The notes under the pieces were generated by a model. That model ran no database searches, was not told the DNA's origin, and worked only from the letters and a program-made list of their open reading frames with translations. This document shows positions 36,091 through 47,046 of a DNA stretch of 64,000 bases, in pieces. Source of the stretch: Hydractinia symbiolongicarpus (Eukaryota; Cnidaria; Hydrozoa; Anthoathecata; Hydractiniidae); contig NC_079880.1 in the NCBI RefSeq assembly GCF_029227915.1, positions 3,660,001-3,724,000 on the forward strand, given 5' to 3'. The stretch's first letter is position 1, and the number at the start of each line of letters is the position of its first letter. The position numbers and the translations under genes were made by a program.

Positions 36091-37307
36091 GTACCCAGGA
36101 AGTAAACACATTTCCCAAACGATATTTTAAATTAATTTTCACCACTAAAACGCATGAGACTTGTAGTTTTCAGAAATGTTTTTATTTTTGATGAGACGCT
36201 TAATGAAAGTTGTTTAATCGCCGGCAAACGAAAACCCGCGATTTCCCGTAAATCACGGGCTTGGCCCGTATAGTCGATTGTATACAAAGAAAGTACCCTG
36301 TGAGTAAACTCATTTCCAGAACGATTTTTTAATTTATTTTTTCAACACTAAAACGCATGAGACTTGTAGTTTTCAAAAATGTTTTTATTTTTGATGAGAC
36401 GCTTAATGAAAGAGGTTTAATCGCCGGCAAACGAAAACCCGAGATTTCCCGTAAATCCCGGGCTTGGCCCGTATAGTCAAAAGTATACAAAGAAAGTACC
36501 CAGGGTGTAAACTCATTTCCCGAACTATTTTTTAAATTATTATTTCACCACTAAAGCCAATGAGACTTGTAGTATTTAAAAATATTTTCATTTTTGATGA
36601 GACGCTGAATAAAAGAAGTTTAATCGCCGGCAAACGAAAACCCGTGACTTCCCGTAAATCCCGGACTCAGCCCGTATAGTCAAAAGTATACAAAGAAAGT
36701 ACCCAAGGAGTAAACTCATTTCCCGAAGGATTTTTTAAATTATTTTTTCACCACTGAAACGCATGAGCCTTGCAGTTTTCAGAAATGTTTTCATTTTTGA
36801 TGAGACGCTGAATAAAAGAAGTTTAATCGCCGGCAAGCGAAATCCTGCGATTTCCCGTAAATCCCGGACTCGGCCCGTATAGTCAAAAGTATACAAAGAA
36901 AGTACCCGGGGTGTAAACTCATTTCCCGAACGATTTTTTAAATTATTATTTCACCACTAAAGCCCATGAGACTTGTAGTTTTTAAAAATGTTTTCATTTT
37001 TGATGAGACGCTGAATAAAAGAAGTTTAATTGCCGGCAAACGAAAACCCGCGACTTCCCGTAAATCCCGGACTTGGCCCGTATAGTCAAAAGTATACAAA
37101 GAAAGTACCCAGGGAGTAAACTCATTTCCCGAACGATTTTTTAAATGATTTTTTCACCACTAAATCGCATGAGACTTGTAGTTTTCAAAAATGTTTTCAT
37201 TTTTGATGAGACGCTGAATAAAAGAAGTTTAATCGCCCGCAAACGAAAACCTGCGATTTCCCGTAAATCCCGGACTCGGCCCGTATAGTCAAAAGTATAC
37301 AAAGAAA
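36091..37307. repeat. 6-mer module J-A-L-I2-U-N (1217 bp)
   Basis: It is the previous module without the leading I. J starts at 36091 with AAACACATTTCCC and ends GTCGATTG, a variant of GTCGAATG shared with the J units at 30413 and 38323. I2 (36699) is unusually altered, with ACCACTGAAACGC, GCCTTGCAG and GGCAAGCGAAATCC. Confidence 0.85.
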
Positions 37308-38322
37308 GTACCCAGGGTGTAAACTCATTTCCCGAACGATTTTTTAAATTATTATTTCACCACTAAAGCCCATGAGACTTGTAGTATATAAAAATATTTT
37401 CATTTCTGATGAGACGCTGAATAAAAGAAGTTTAATCACTGGCAAACGAAAACCCGCGACTTCCCGTAAATCCCGGACTCAGCCCGTATAGTCAAAAGTA
37501 TACAAAGAAAGTACCCAGGGTGTAAACTCATTTCCCGAACTATTTTTTAAATTATTATTTCACCACTAAAGCCCATGAGACTTGTAGTATTTAAAAATAT
37601 TTTCATTTTTGATGAGACGCTGAATAAAAGAAGTTTAATCGCCGGCAAACGAAAACCCGCGACTTCCCGTAAATCCCGCACTCAGCCCGTATAGTCAAAA
37701 GTATACAAAGAAAGTACTCAGGGAGTAAACTCATTTCCCGAACGATTTTTTAAATTATTTTTTCACCACTAAAACGCATGAGACTTGTAGTTTTCAGAAA
37801 TGTTTTCATTTTTGATGAGACGCTTAGTGAAAGTTGTTTAATCGCCGGCAAACGAAAACCCGCGATTTCCCGTAAATCCCGGGCTTGGCCCGTATAGTCG
37901 AATGTATACAAAGAAAGTACCCTGTGAGTAAACTCATTTCCAGGACGATTTTTTAAATTATTATTTCACCACTAAAGCCCATGAGACTTGTAGTATTTAA
38001 AAATATTTTCATTTCTGATGAGACGCTGACTAAAAGAAGTTTAATCGCTGGCAAACGAAAACCCGCGACTTCCCGTAAATCCCGGACTCAGCCCGTATAG
38101 TCAAAAGTATACAAAGAAAGTACCCAGGGTGTAAACTCATTTCCCGAACTATTTTTTAAATTATTATTTCACCACTAAAGCCCATGAGACTTGTAGTTTT
38201 CAAAAATGTTTTCATTTTTGATGAGACGCTGAATAAAAGAAGTTTAATCGCCCGCAAACGAAAACCTGCGATTTCCCGTAAATCCCGGACTCGGCCCGTA
38301 TAGTCAAAAGTATACAAAGAAA
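37308..38322. repeat. O-D-E2-H module plus D/N hybrid
   Basis: The O unit is marked by TAGTATATAAAAAT, TTTCTGATGAG and ATCACTGGC, and recurs at 39134. H (37917) has CCAGGACG and CTGACTAAAAG; both markers recur together at 41569, and CCAGGACG alone at 39743. The unit at 38120 begins as D and switches to N (GTTTTCAAAAATG, CGCCCGCAAAC). Confidence 0.82.
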
Positions 38323-39133
38323 GTACCCAGGAAGTAAACTCATTTCCCAAACGATATTTTAAATTAATTTTCACCACTAAAACGCATGAGACTTGTAGTT
38401 TTCAGAAATGTTTTTATTTTTGATGAGACGCTTAATGAAAGTTGTTTAATCGCCGGCAAACGAAAACCCGCGATTTCCCGTAAATCACGGGCTTGGCCCG
38501 TATAGTCGATTGTATACAAAGAAAGTACCCTGTGAGTAAACTCATTTCCAGAACGATTTTTTAATTTATTTTTTCAACACTAAAACGCATGAGACTTGTA
38601 GTTTTCAAAAATGTTTTTATTTTTGATGAGACGCTTAATGAAAGAGGTTTAATCGGCGGCAAACGAAAACCCGAGATTTCCCGTAAATCCCGGGCTTGGC
38701 CCGTATAGTCAAAAGTATACAAAGAAAGTACCCAGGGTGTAAACTCATTTCCCGAACTATTTTTTAAATTATTATTTCACCACTAAAGCCAATGAGACTT
38801 GTAGTATTTAAAAATATTTTCATTTTTGATGAGACGCTGAATAAAAGAAGTTTAATCGCCGGCAAACGAAAACCCGTGACTTCCCGTAAATCCCGGACTC
38901 GGCCCGTATAGTCAAAAGTATACAAAGAAAGTACCCAGGGAGTAAACTCATTTCCCGAACGATTTTTTAAATGATTTTTTCACCACTAAATCGCATGAGA
39001 CTTGTAGTTTTCAAAAATGTTTTCATTTTTGATGAGACGCTGAATAAAAGAAGTTTAATCGCCCGCAAACGAAAACCTGCGATTTCCCGTAAATCCCGGA
39101 CTCGGCCCGTATAGTCAAAAGTATACAAAGAAA
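38323..39133. repeat. Truncated module J-A-L-N (I2 and U deleted)
   Basis: J, A and L occur at 38323, 38525 and 38728. N follows directly at 38931, where I2 and U are expected. The L unit ends ACTCGGCC, as U does, rather than ACTCAGCC, as other L units do. The deletion therefore joined the interior of L to the interior of U. Confidence 0.82.
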
Positions 39134-39945
39134 GTACCCAGGGTGTAAACTCATTTCCCGAACGATTTTTTAAATTATTATTTCACCACTAAAGCCCATG
39201 AGACTTGTAGTATATAAAAATATTTTCATTTCTGATGAGACGCTGAATAAAAGAAGTTTAATCACTGGCAAACGAAAACCCGCGACTTCCCGTAAATCCC
39301 GGACTCAGCCCGTATAGTCAAAAGTATACAAAGAAAGTACCCAGGGTGTAAACTCATTTCCCGAACTATTTTTTAAATTATTATTTCACCACTAAAGCCC
39401 ATGAGACTTGTAATATTTAAAAATATTTTCATTTTTGATGAGACGCTGAATAAAAGAAGTTTAATCGCCGGCAAACGAAAACCCGCGACTTCCCGTAAAT
39501 CCCGGACTCAGCCCGTATAGTCAAAAGTATACAAAGAAAGTACTCAGGGAGTAAACTCATTTCCCGAACGATTTTTTAAATTATTTTTTCACCACTAAAA
39601 CGCATGAGACTTGTAGTTTTCAGAAATGTTTTCATTTTTGATGAGACGCTTAGTGAAAGTTGTTTAATCGCCGGCAAACGAAAACCCGCGATTTCCCGTA
39701 AATCCCGGGCTTGGCCCGTATAGTCGAATGTATACAAAGAAAGTACCCTGTGAGTAAACTCATTTCCAGGACGATTTTTTAAATTATTATTTCACCACTA
39801 AAGCCCATGAGACTTGTAGTATTTAAAAATATTTTCATTTTTGATGAGACGCTGAATAAAAGAAGTTTAATCGCCGGCAAACGAAAAGCCGCGACTTCCC
39901 GTAAATCCCGGACTCAGCCCGTATAGTCAAAAGTATACAAAGAAA
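39134..39945. repeat. O-D-E2-H module, copy 2 (812 bp)
   Basis: It matches 37308-38119 at an offset of 1826 bp, with TATATAAAAAT, ATCACTGGC, GTACTCAGG and CCAGGACG all repeated. H here has CTGAATAAAAG where the first copy has CTGACTAAAAG. That unit also shows CGAAAAGCCGCG. Confidence 0.85.
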
Positions 39946-41365
39946 GTACCCAGGGAGTAAACTCATTTCCCGAACGATTTTTTAAATTATTTTTTCACCA
40001 CTAAAACGCATGAGCCTTGTAGTTTTCAAAAATGTTTTCATTTTTGATGAGACGCTGAATAAAAGAAGTTTAATCGCCGGCAAACGAAAACCTGCGATTT
40101 CCCGTAAATCCCGGACTCGGCCCGTATAGTCAAAAGTATACAAAGAAAGTACCCAGGAAGTAAACTCATTTCCCAAACGATATTTTAAATTAATTTTCAC
40201 CACTAAAAGGCATGAGACTTTTAGTTTTCAGAAATGTTTTTATTTTTGATGAGACGCTTAATGAAAGTTGTTTAATCGCCGGCAAACGAAAACCCGCGAT
40301 TTCCCGTAAATCACGGGCTTGGCCCGTATAGTCGAATGTATACCAAGAAAGTACCCTGTGAGTAAACTCATTTCCAGAACGATTTTTTAATTTATTTTTT
40401 CAACACTAAAACGCATGAGACTTGTAGTTTTCAAAAATGTTTTTATTTTTGATGAGACGCTTATTGAAAGAGGTTTAATCGCCGGCAAACGAAAACCCGA
40501 GATTTCCCGTAAATCCCGGGCTTGGCCCGTATAGTCAAAAGTATACAAAGAAAGTACCCAGGGTGTAAACTCATTTCCCGAACTATTTTTTAAATTATTA
40601 TTTCACCACTAAAGCCAATGAGACTTGTAGTATTTAAAAATATTTTCATTTTTGATGAGACGCTGAATAAAAGAAGTTTAATCGCCGGCAAACGAAAACC
40701 CGTGACTTCCCGTAAATCCCGGACTCAGCCCGTATAGTCAAAAGTATACAAAGAAAGTACCCAAGGAGTAAACTCATTTCCCGAAGGATTTTTTAAATTA
40801 TTTTTTCACCACTAAAACGCATGAGCCTTGTAGTTTTCAAAAATGTTTTCATTTTTGATGAGACGCTGAATAAAAGAAGTTTAATCGCCGGCAAACGAAA
40901 ACCTGCGATTTCCCGTAAATCCCGGACTCGGCCCGTATAGTCAAAAGTATACAAAGAAAGTACCCGGGGTGTAAACTCATTTCCCGAACGATTTTTTAAA
41001 TTATTATTTCACCACTAAAGCCCATGAGACTTGTAGTTTTTAAAAATGTTTTCATTTTTGATGAGACGCTGAATAAAAGAAGTTTAATTGCCGGCAAACG
41101 AAAACCTGCGACTTCCCGTAAATCCCGGACTCGGCCCGTATAGTCAAAAGTATACAAAGAAAGTACCCAGGGAGTAAACTCATTTCCCGAACGATTTTTT
41201 AAATGATTTTTTCACCACTAAATCGCATGAGACTTGTAGTTTTCAAAAATGTTTTCATTTTTGATGAGACGCTGAATAAAAGAAGTTTAATCGCCGGCAA
41301 ACGAAAACCCGCGACTTCCCGTAAATCCCGGACTCAGCCCGTATAGTCAAAAGTATACAAAGAAA
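39946..41365. repeat. 7-mer module I-J-A-L-I2-U-N (1420 bp)
   Basis: J (40149) has AAAAGGCATGAGACTTTTAG, and A (40351) has CTTATTGAAAGAGG. Both variants are new here and are inherited by the next modules. N (41163) switches to a D-like ending (CCCGCGACTTCC, ACTCAGCC) before the E2 unit at 41366. Confidence 0.88.
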
Positions 41366-43394
41366 GTACTCAGGGAGTAAACTCATTTCCCGAACGATTT
41401 TTTAAATTATTTTTTCACCACTAAAACGCATGAGACTTGTAGTTTTCAGAAATGTTTTCATTTTTGATGAGACGCTTAGTGAAAGTTGTTTAATCGCCGG
41501 CAAACGAAAACCCGCGATTTCCCGTAAATCCCGGGCTTGGCCCGTATAGTCGAATGTATACAAAGAAAGTACCCTGTGAGTAAACTCATTTCCAGGACGA
41601 TTTTTTAAATTATTATTTCACCACTAAAGCCCATGAGACTTGTAGTATTTAAAAATATTTTCATTTCTGATGAGACGCTGACTAAAAGAAGTTTAATCGC
41701 TGGCAAACGAAAACCCGCGACTTCCCGTAAATCCCGGACTCAGCCCGTATAGTCAAAAGTATACAAAGAAAGTACCCAGTGTGTAAACTCATTTCCCGAA
41801 CTATTTTTTAAATTATTATTTCACCACTAAAGCCCATGAGACTTGTAGTATTTAAAAATATTTTCATTTTTGATGAGACGCTGAATAAAAGAAGTTTAAT
41901 CGCCGGCAAACGAAAACCCGCGACTTCCCGTAAATCCCGGACTCAGCCCGTATAGTCAAAAGTATACAAAGAAAGTACCCAGGGAGTAAACTCATTTCCC
42001 GAACGATTTTTTAAATTATTTTTTCACCACTAAAACGCATGAGCCTTGTAGTTTTCAAAAATGTTTTCATTTTTGATGAGACGCTGAATAAAAGAAGTTT
42101 AATCGCCGGCAAACGAAAACCTGCGATTTCCCGTAAATCCCGGACTCGGCCCGTATAGTCAAAAGTATACAAAGAAAGTACCCAGGAAGTAAACTCATTT
42201 CCCAAACGATATTTTAAATTAATTTTCACCACTAAAAGGCATGAGACTTTTAGTTTTCAGAAATGTTTTTATTTTTGATGAGACGGTTAATGAAAGTTGT
42301 TTAATCGCCGGCAAACGAAAACCCGCGATTTCCCGTAAATCACGGGCTTGGCCCGTATAGTCGAATGTATACAAAGAAAGTACCCTGTGAGTAAACTCAT
42401 TTCCAGAACGATTTTTTAATTTATTTTTTCAACACTAAAACGCATGAGACTTGTAGTTTTCAAAAATGTTTTTATTTTTGATGAGACGCTTATTGAAAGA
42501 GGTTTAATCGCCGGCAAACGAAAACCCGAGATTTCCCGTAAATCCCGGGCTTGGCCCGTATAGTCAAAAGTATACAAAGAAAGTACCCAGGGTGTAAACT
42601 CATTTCCCGAACTATTTTTTAAATTATTATTTCACCACTAAAGCCAATGAGACTTGTAGTATTTAAAAATATTTTCATTTTTGATGAGACGCTGAATAAA
42701 AGAAGTTTAATCGCCGGCAAACGAAAATCCGTGACTTCCCGTAAATCCCGGACTCAGCCCGTATAGTCAAAAGTATACAAAGAAAGTACCCAAGGAGTAA
42801 ACTCATTTCCCGAAGGATTTTTTAAATTATTTTTTCACCACTAAAACGCATGAGCCTTGTAGTTTTCAAAAATGTTTTCATTTTTGATGAGACGCTGAAT
42901 AAAAGAAGTTTAATCGCCGGCAAACGAAAACCTGCGATTTCCCGTAAATCCCGGACTCGGCCCGTATAGTCAAAAGTATACAAAGAAAGTACCCGGGGTG
43001 TAAACTCATTTCCCGAACGATTTTTTAAATTATTATTTCACCACTAAAGCCCATGAGACTTGTAGTTTTTAAAAATGTTTTCATTTTTGATGAGACGCTG
43101 AATAAAAGAAGTTTAATTGCCGGCAAACGAAAACCTGCGACTTCCCGTAAATCCCGGACTCGGCCCGTATAGTCAAAAGTATACAAAGAAAGTACCCAGG
43201 GAGTAAACGCATTTCCCGAACGATTTTTTAAATGATTTTTTCACCACTAAATCGCATGAGACTTGTAGTTTTCAAAAATGTTTTCATTTTTGATGAGACG
43301 CTGAATAAAAGAAGTTTAATCGCCGGCAAACGAAAACCCGCGACTTCCCGTAAATCCCGGACTCAGCCCGTATAGTCAAAAGTATACAAAGAAA
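41366..43394. repeat. Complete 10-mer module E2-H-D-I-J-A-L-I2-U-N, second copy (2029 bp)
   Basis: It has the same ten classes as 28384-30412. H has CCAGGACG and CTGACTAAAAG. J has AAAAGGCATGAG and a new GAGACGGTTAATG. L has CGAAAATCCGTGAC. N has GTAAACGCATTTCCCG. These markers date the next 7-mer as a direct copy of the I-to-N part of this one. Confidence 0.88.
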
Positions 43395-44814
43395 GTACCC
43401 AGGGAGTAAACTCATTTCCCGAACGATTTTTTAAATTATTTTTTCACCACTAAAACGCATGAGCCTTGTAGTTTTCAAAAATGTTTTCATTTTTGATGAG
43501 ACGCTGAATAAAAGAAGTTTAATCGCCGGCAAACGAAAACCTGCGATTTCCCGTAAATCCCGGACTCGGCCCGTATAGTCAAAAGTATACAAAGAAAGTA
43601 CCCAGGAAGTAAACTCATTTCCCAAACGATATTTTAAATTAATTTTCACCACTAAAAGGCATGAGACTTTTAGTTTTCAGAAATGTTTTTATTTTTGATG
43701 AGACGGTTAATGAAAGTTGTTTAATCGCCTGCAAACGAAAACCCGCGATTTCCCGTAAATCACGGGCTTGGCCCGTATAGTCGAATGTATACAAAGAAAG
43801 TACCCTGTGAGTAAACTCATTTCCAGAACGATTTTTTAATTTATTTTTTCAACACTAAAACGCATGAGACTTGTAGTTTTCAAAAATGTTTTTATTTTTG
43901 ATGAGACGCTTATTGAAAGAGGTTTAATCGCCGGCAAACGAAAACCCGAGATTTCCCGTAAATCCCGGGCTTGGCCCGTATAGTCAAAAGTATACAAAGA
44001 AAGTACCCAGGGTGTAAACTCATTTCCCGAACTATTTTTTAAATTATTATTTCACCACTAAAGCCAATGAGACTTGTAGTATTTAAAAATATTTTCATTT
44101 TTGATGAGACGCTGAATAAAAGAAGTTTAATCGCCGGCAAACGAAAATCCGTGACTTCCCGTAAATCCCGGACTCAGCCCGTATAGTCAAAAGTATACAA
44201 AGAAAGTACCCAAGGAGTAAACTCATTTCCCGAAGGATTTTTTAAATTATTTTTTCACCACTAAAACGCATGAGCCTTGTAGTTTTCAAAAATGTTTTCA
44301 TTTTTGATGAGACGCTGAATAAAAGAAGTTTAATCGCCGGCAAACGAAAACCTGCGATTTCCCGTAAATCCCGGACTCGGCCCGTATAGTCAAAAGTATA
44401 CAAAGAAAGTACCCGGGGTGTAAACTCATTTCCCGAACGATTTTTTAAATTATTATTTCACCACTAAAGCCCATGAGACTTGTAGTTTTTAAAAATGTTT
44501 TCATTTTTGATGAGACGCTGAATAAAAGAAGTTTAATTGCCGGCAAACGAAAACCTGCGACTTCCCGTAAATCCCGGACTCGGCCCGTATAGTCAAAAGT
44601 ATACAAAGAAAGTACCCAGGGAGTAAACGCATTTCCCGAACGATTTTTTAAATGATTTTTTCACCACTAAATCGCATGAGACTTGTAGTTTTCAAAAATG
44701 TTTTCATTTTTGATGAGACGCTGAATAAAAGAAGTTTAATCGCCCGCAAACGAAAACCTGCGATTTCCCGTAAATCCCGGACTCGGCCCGTATAGTCAAA
44801 AGTATACAAAGAAA
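43395..44814. repeat. 7-mer tandem duplicate (1420 bp)
   Basis: It is copied from 41975-43394. GAGACGGTTAATG, CTTATTGAAAGAGG, CGAAAATCCGTGAC and GTAAACGCATTTCCCG all recur 1420 bp downstream. It is one of the youngest duplications in the window by shared private variants. The final N regains CGCCCGCAAAC and ACTCGGCC, so exchange with an older N is likely at the right edge. Confidence 0.9.
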
Positions 44815-46031
44815 GTACCCAGGAAGTAAACTCATTTCCCAAACGATATTTTAAATTAATTTTCACCACTAAAACGCATGAGACTTGTAGTTTTCAGAAA
44901 TGTTTTTATTTTTGATGAGACGCTTAATGAAAGTTGTTTAATCGCCGGCAAACGAAAACCCGCGATTTCCCGTAAATCACGGGCTTGGCCCGTATAGTCG
45001 AATGTATACAAAGAAAGTACCCTGTGAGTAAACTCATTTCCAGAACGATTTTTTAATTTATTTTTTCAACACTAAAACGCATGAGACTTGTAGTTTTCAA
45101 AAATGTTTTTATTTTTGATGAGACGCTTAATGAAAGAGGTTTAATCGCCGGCAAACGAAAACCCGAGATTTCCCGTAAATCCCGGGCTTGGCCCGTATAG
45201 TCAAAAGTATACAAAGAAAGTACCCAGGGTGTAAACTCATTTCCCGAACTATTTTTTAAAATATTATTTCACCACTAAAGCCAATGAGACTTGTAGTATT
45301 TAGAAATATTTTCATTTTTGATGAGACGCTGAATAAAAGAAGTTTAATCGCCGGCAAACGAAAACCCGTGACTTCCCGTAAATCCCGGACTCAGCCCGTA
45401 TAGTCAAAAGTATACAAAGAAAGTACCCAAGGAGTAAACTCATTTCCCGAAGGATTTTTTAAATTATTTTTTCACCACTAAAACGCATGAGCCTTGTAGT
45501 TTTCAAAAATGTTTTCATTTTTGATAAGACGCTGAATAAAAGAAGTTTAATCGCCGGCAAACGAAAACCTGCGATTTTCCGTAAATCCCGGACTCGGCCC
45601 GTATAGTCAAAAGTATACAAAGAAAGTACCCGGGGTGTAAACTCATTTCCCGAACGATTTTTTAAATTATTATTTCACCACTAAAGCCCATGAGACTTGT
45701 AGTTTTTAAAAATGTTTTCATTTTTGATGAGACGCTGAATAAAAGAAGTTTAATTGCCGGCAAACGAAAACCCGCGACTTCCCGTAAATCCCGGACTCGG
45801 CCCGTATAGTCAAAAGTATACAAAGAAAGTACCCAGGGAGTAAACTCATTTCCCGAACGATTTTTTAAATGATTTTTTCACCACTAAATCGCATGAGACT
45901 TGTAGTTTTCAAAAATGTTTTCATTTTTGATGAGACGCTGAATAAAAGAAGTTTAATCGCCCGCAAACGAAAACCTGCGATTTCCCGTAAATCCCGGACT
46001 CGGCCGGTATAGTCAAAAGTATACAAAGAAA
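44815..46031. repeat. 6-mer module J-A-L-I2-U-N, last copy
   Basis: It has the older J form (ACGCATGAG, CTTAATG), not the AAAAGG form of its left neighbour. L has TTTTTTAAAATATT and TTTAGAAATATT. I2 has TTTTTGATAAGACG and GATTTTCCGTAAAT. N has GGCCGGTATAG near 46002. Confidence 0.85.
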
Positions 46032-46437
46032 GTACCCAGGGTGTAAACTCATTTCCCGAACGATTTTTTAAATTATTATTTCACCACTAAAGCCCATGAG
46101 ACTTGTATTATATAAAAATATTTTCATTTTTGATGAGACGCTGAATAAAAGAAGTTTAATCGCCGGCAAACGAAAACCTGCGATTTCCCGTAAATCCCGG
46201 ACTCGGCCCGTATAGTCAAAAGTATACAAAGAATGTACCCAGGGTGTAAACTCATTTCCCGAACGATTTTTTAAATTATTATTTCACCACTAAAGCCCAT
46301 GAGACTTGTAGTATTTAAAAATATTTTCATTTTTGATGAGACGCTGAATAAAAGAAGTTTAATCGCCGGCAAACAAAAACCCGCGACTTCCCGTAAATCC
46401 CGGACTCGGCCCGTATAGTCAAAAGTATACAAAGAAA
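45829..46437. repeat. 3-mer N-O-O2, copy 1 (609 bp)
   Basis: Units start at 45829, 46032 and 46235. The GGCCGGTATAG variant and TATATAAAAAT recur exactly 609 bp downstream. O2 has CGGCAAACAAAAACC. The O unit here has TTGTATTATATAAA, absent from copy 2. Confidence 0.88.
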
Positions 46438-47046
46438 GTACCCAGGGAGTAAACTCATTTCCCGAACGATTTTTTAAATGATTTTTTCACCACTAAATCG
46501 CATGAGACTTGTAGTTTTCAAAAATGTTTTCATTTTTGATGAGACGCTGAATAAAAGAAGTTTAATCGCCCGCAAACGAAAACCTGCGATTTCCCGTAAA
46601 TCCCGGACTCGGCCGGTATAGTCAAAAGTATACAAAGAAAGTACCCAGGGTGTAAACTCATTTCCCGAACGATTTTTTAAATTATTATTTCACCACTAAA
46701 GCCCATGAGACTTGTAGTATATAAAAATATTTTCATTTTTGATGAGACGCTGAATAAAAGAAGTTTAATCGCCGGCAAACGAAAACCTGCGATTTCCCGT
46801 AAATCCCGGACTCGGCCCGTATAGTCAAAAGTATACAAAGAATGTACCCAGGGTGTAAACTCATTTCCCGAACGATTTTTTCAATTATTATTTCACCACT
46901 AAAGCCCATGAGACTTGTAGTATTTAAAAATATTTTCATTTTTGATGAGACGCTGAATAAAAGAAGTTTAATCGCCGGCAAACAAAAACCCGCGACTTCC
47001 CGTAAATCCCGGACTCGGCCCGTATAGTCAAAAGTATACAAAGAAA
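46438..47046. repeat. 3-mer N-O-O2, copy 2 (609 bp)
   Basis: It is a direct tandem copy of 45829-46437. O2 has ACGATTTTTTCAATTATT near 46875. A distant relative of this N-O run is at 62636. Confidence 0.88.

Noticed and set aside
46842-47027. Plus-strand open frame of 61 codons
   Set aside because: It lies wholly within O2/R satellite units and overlaps the minus-strand open frame. It has no independent support.
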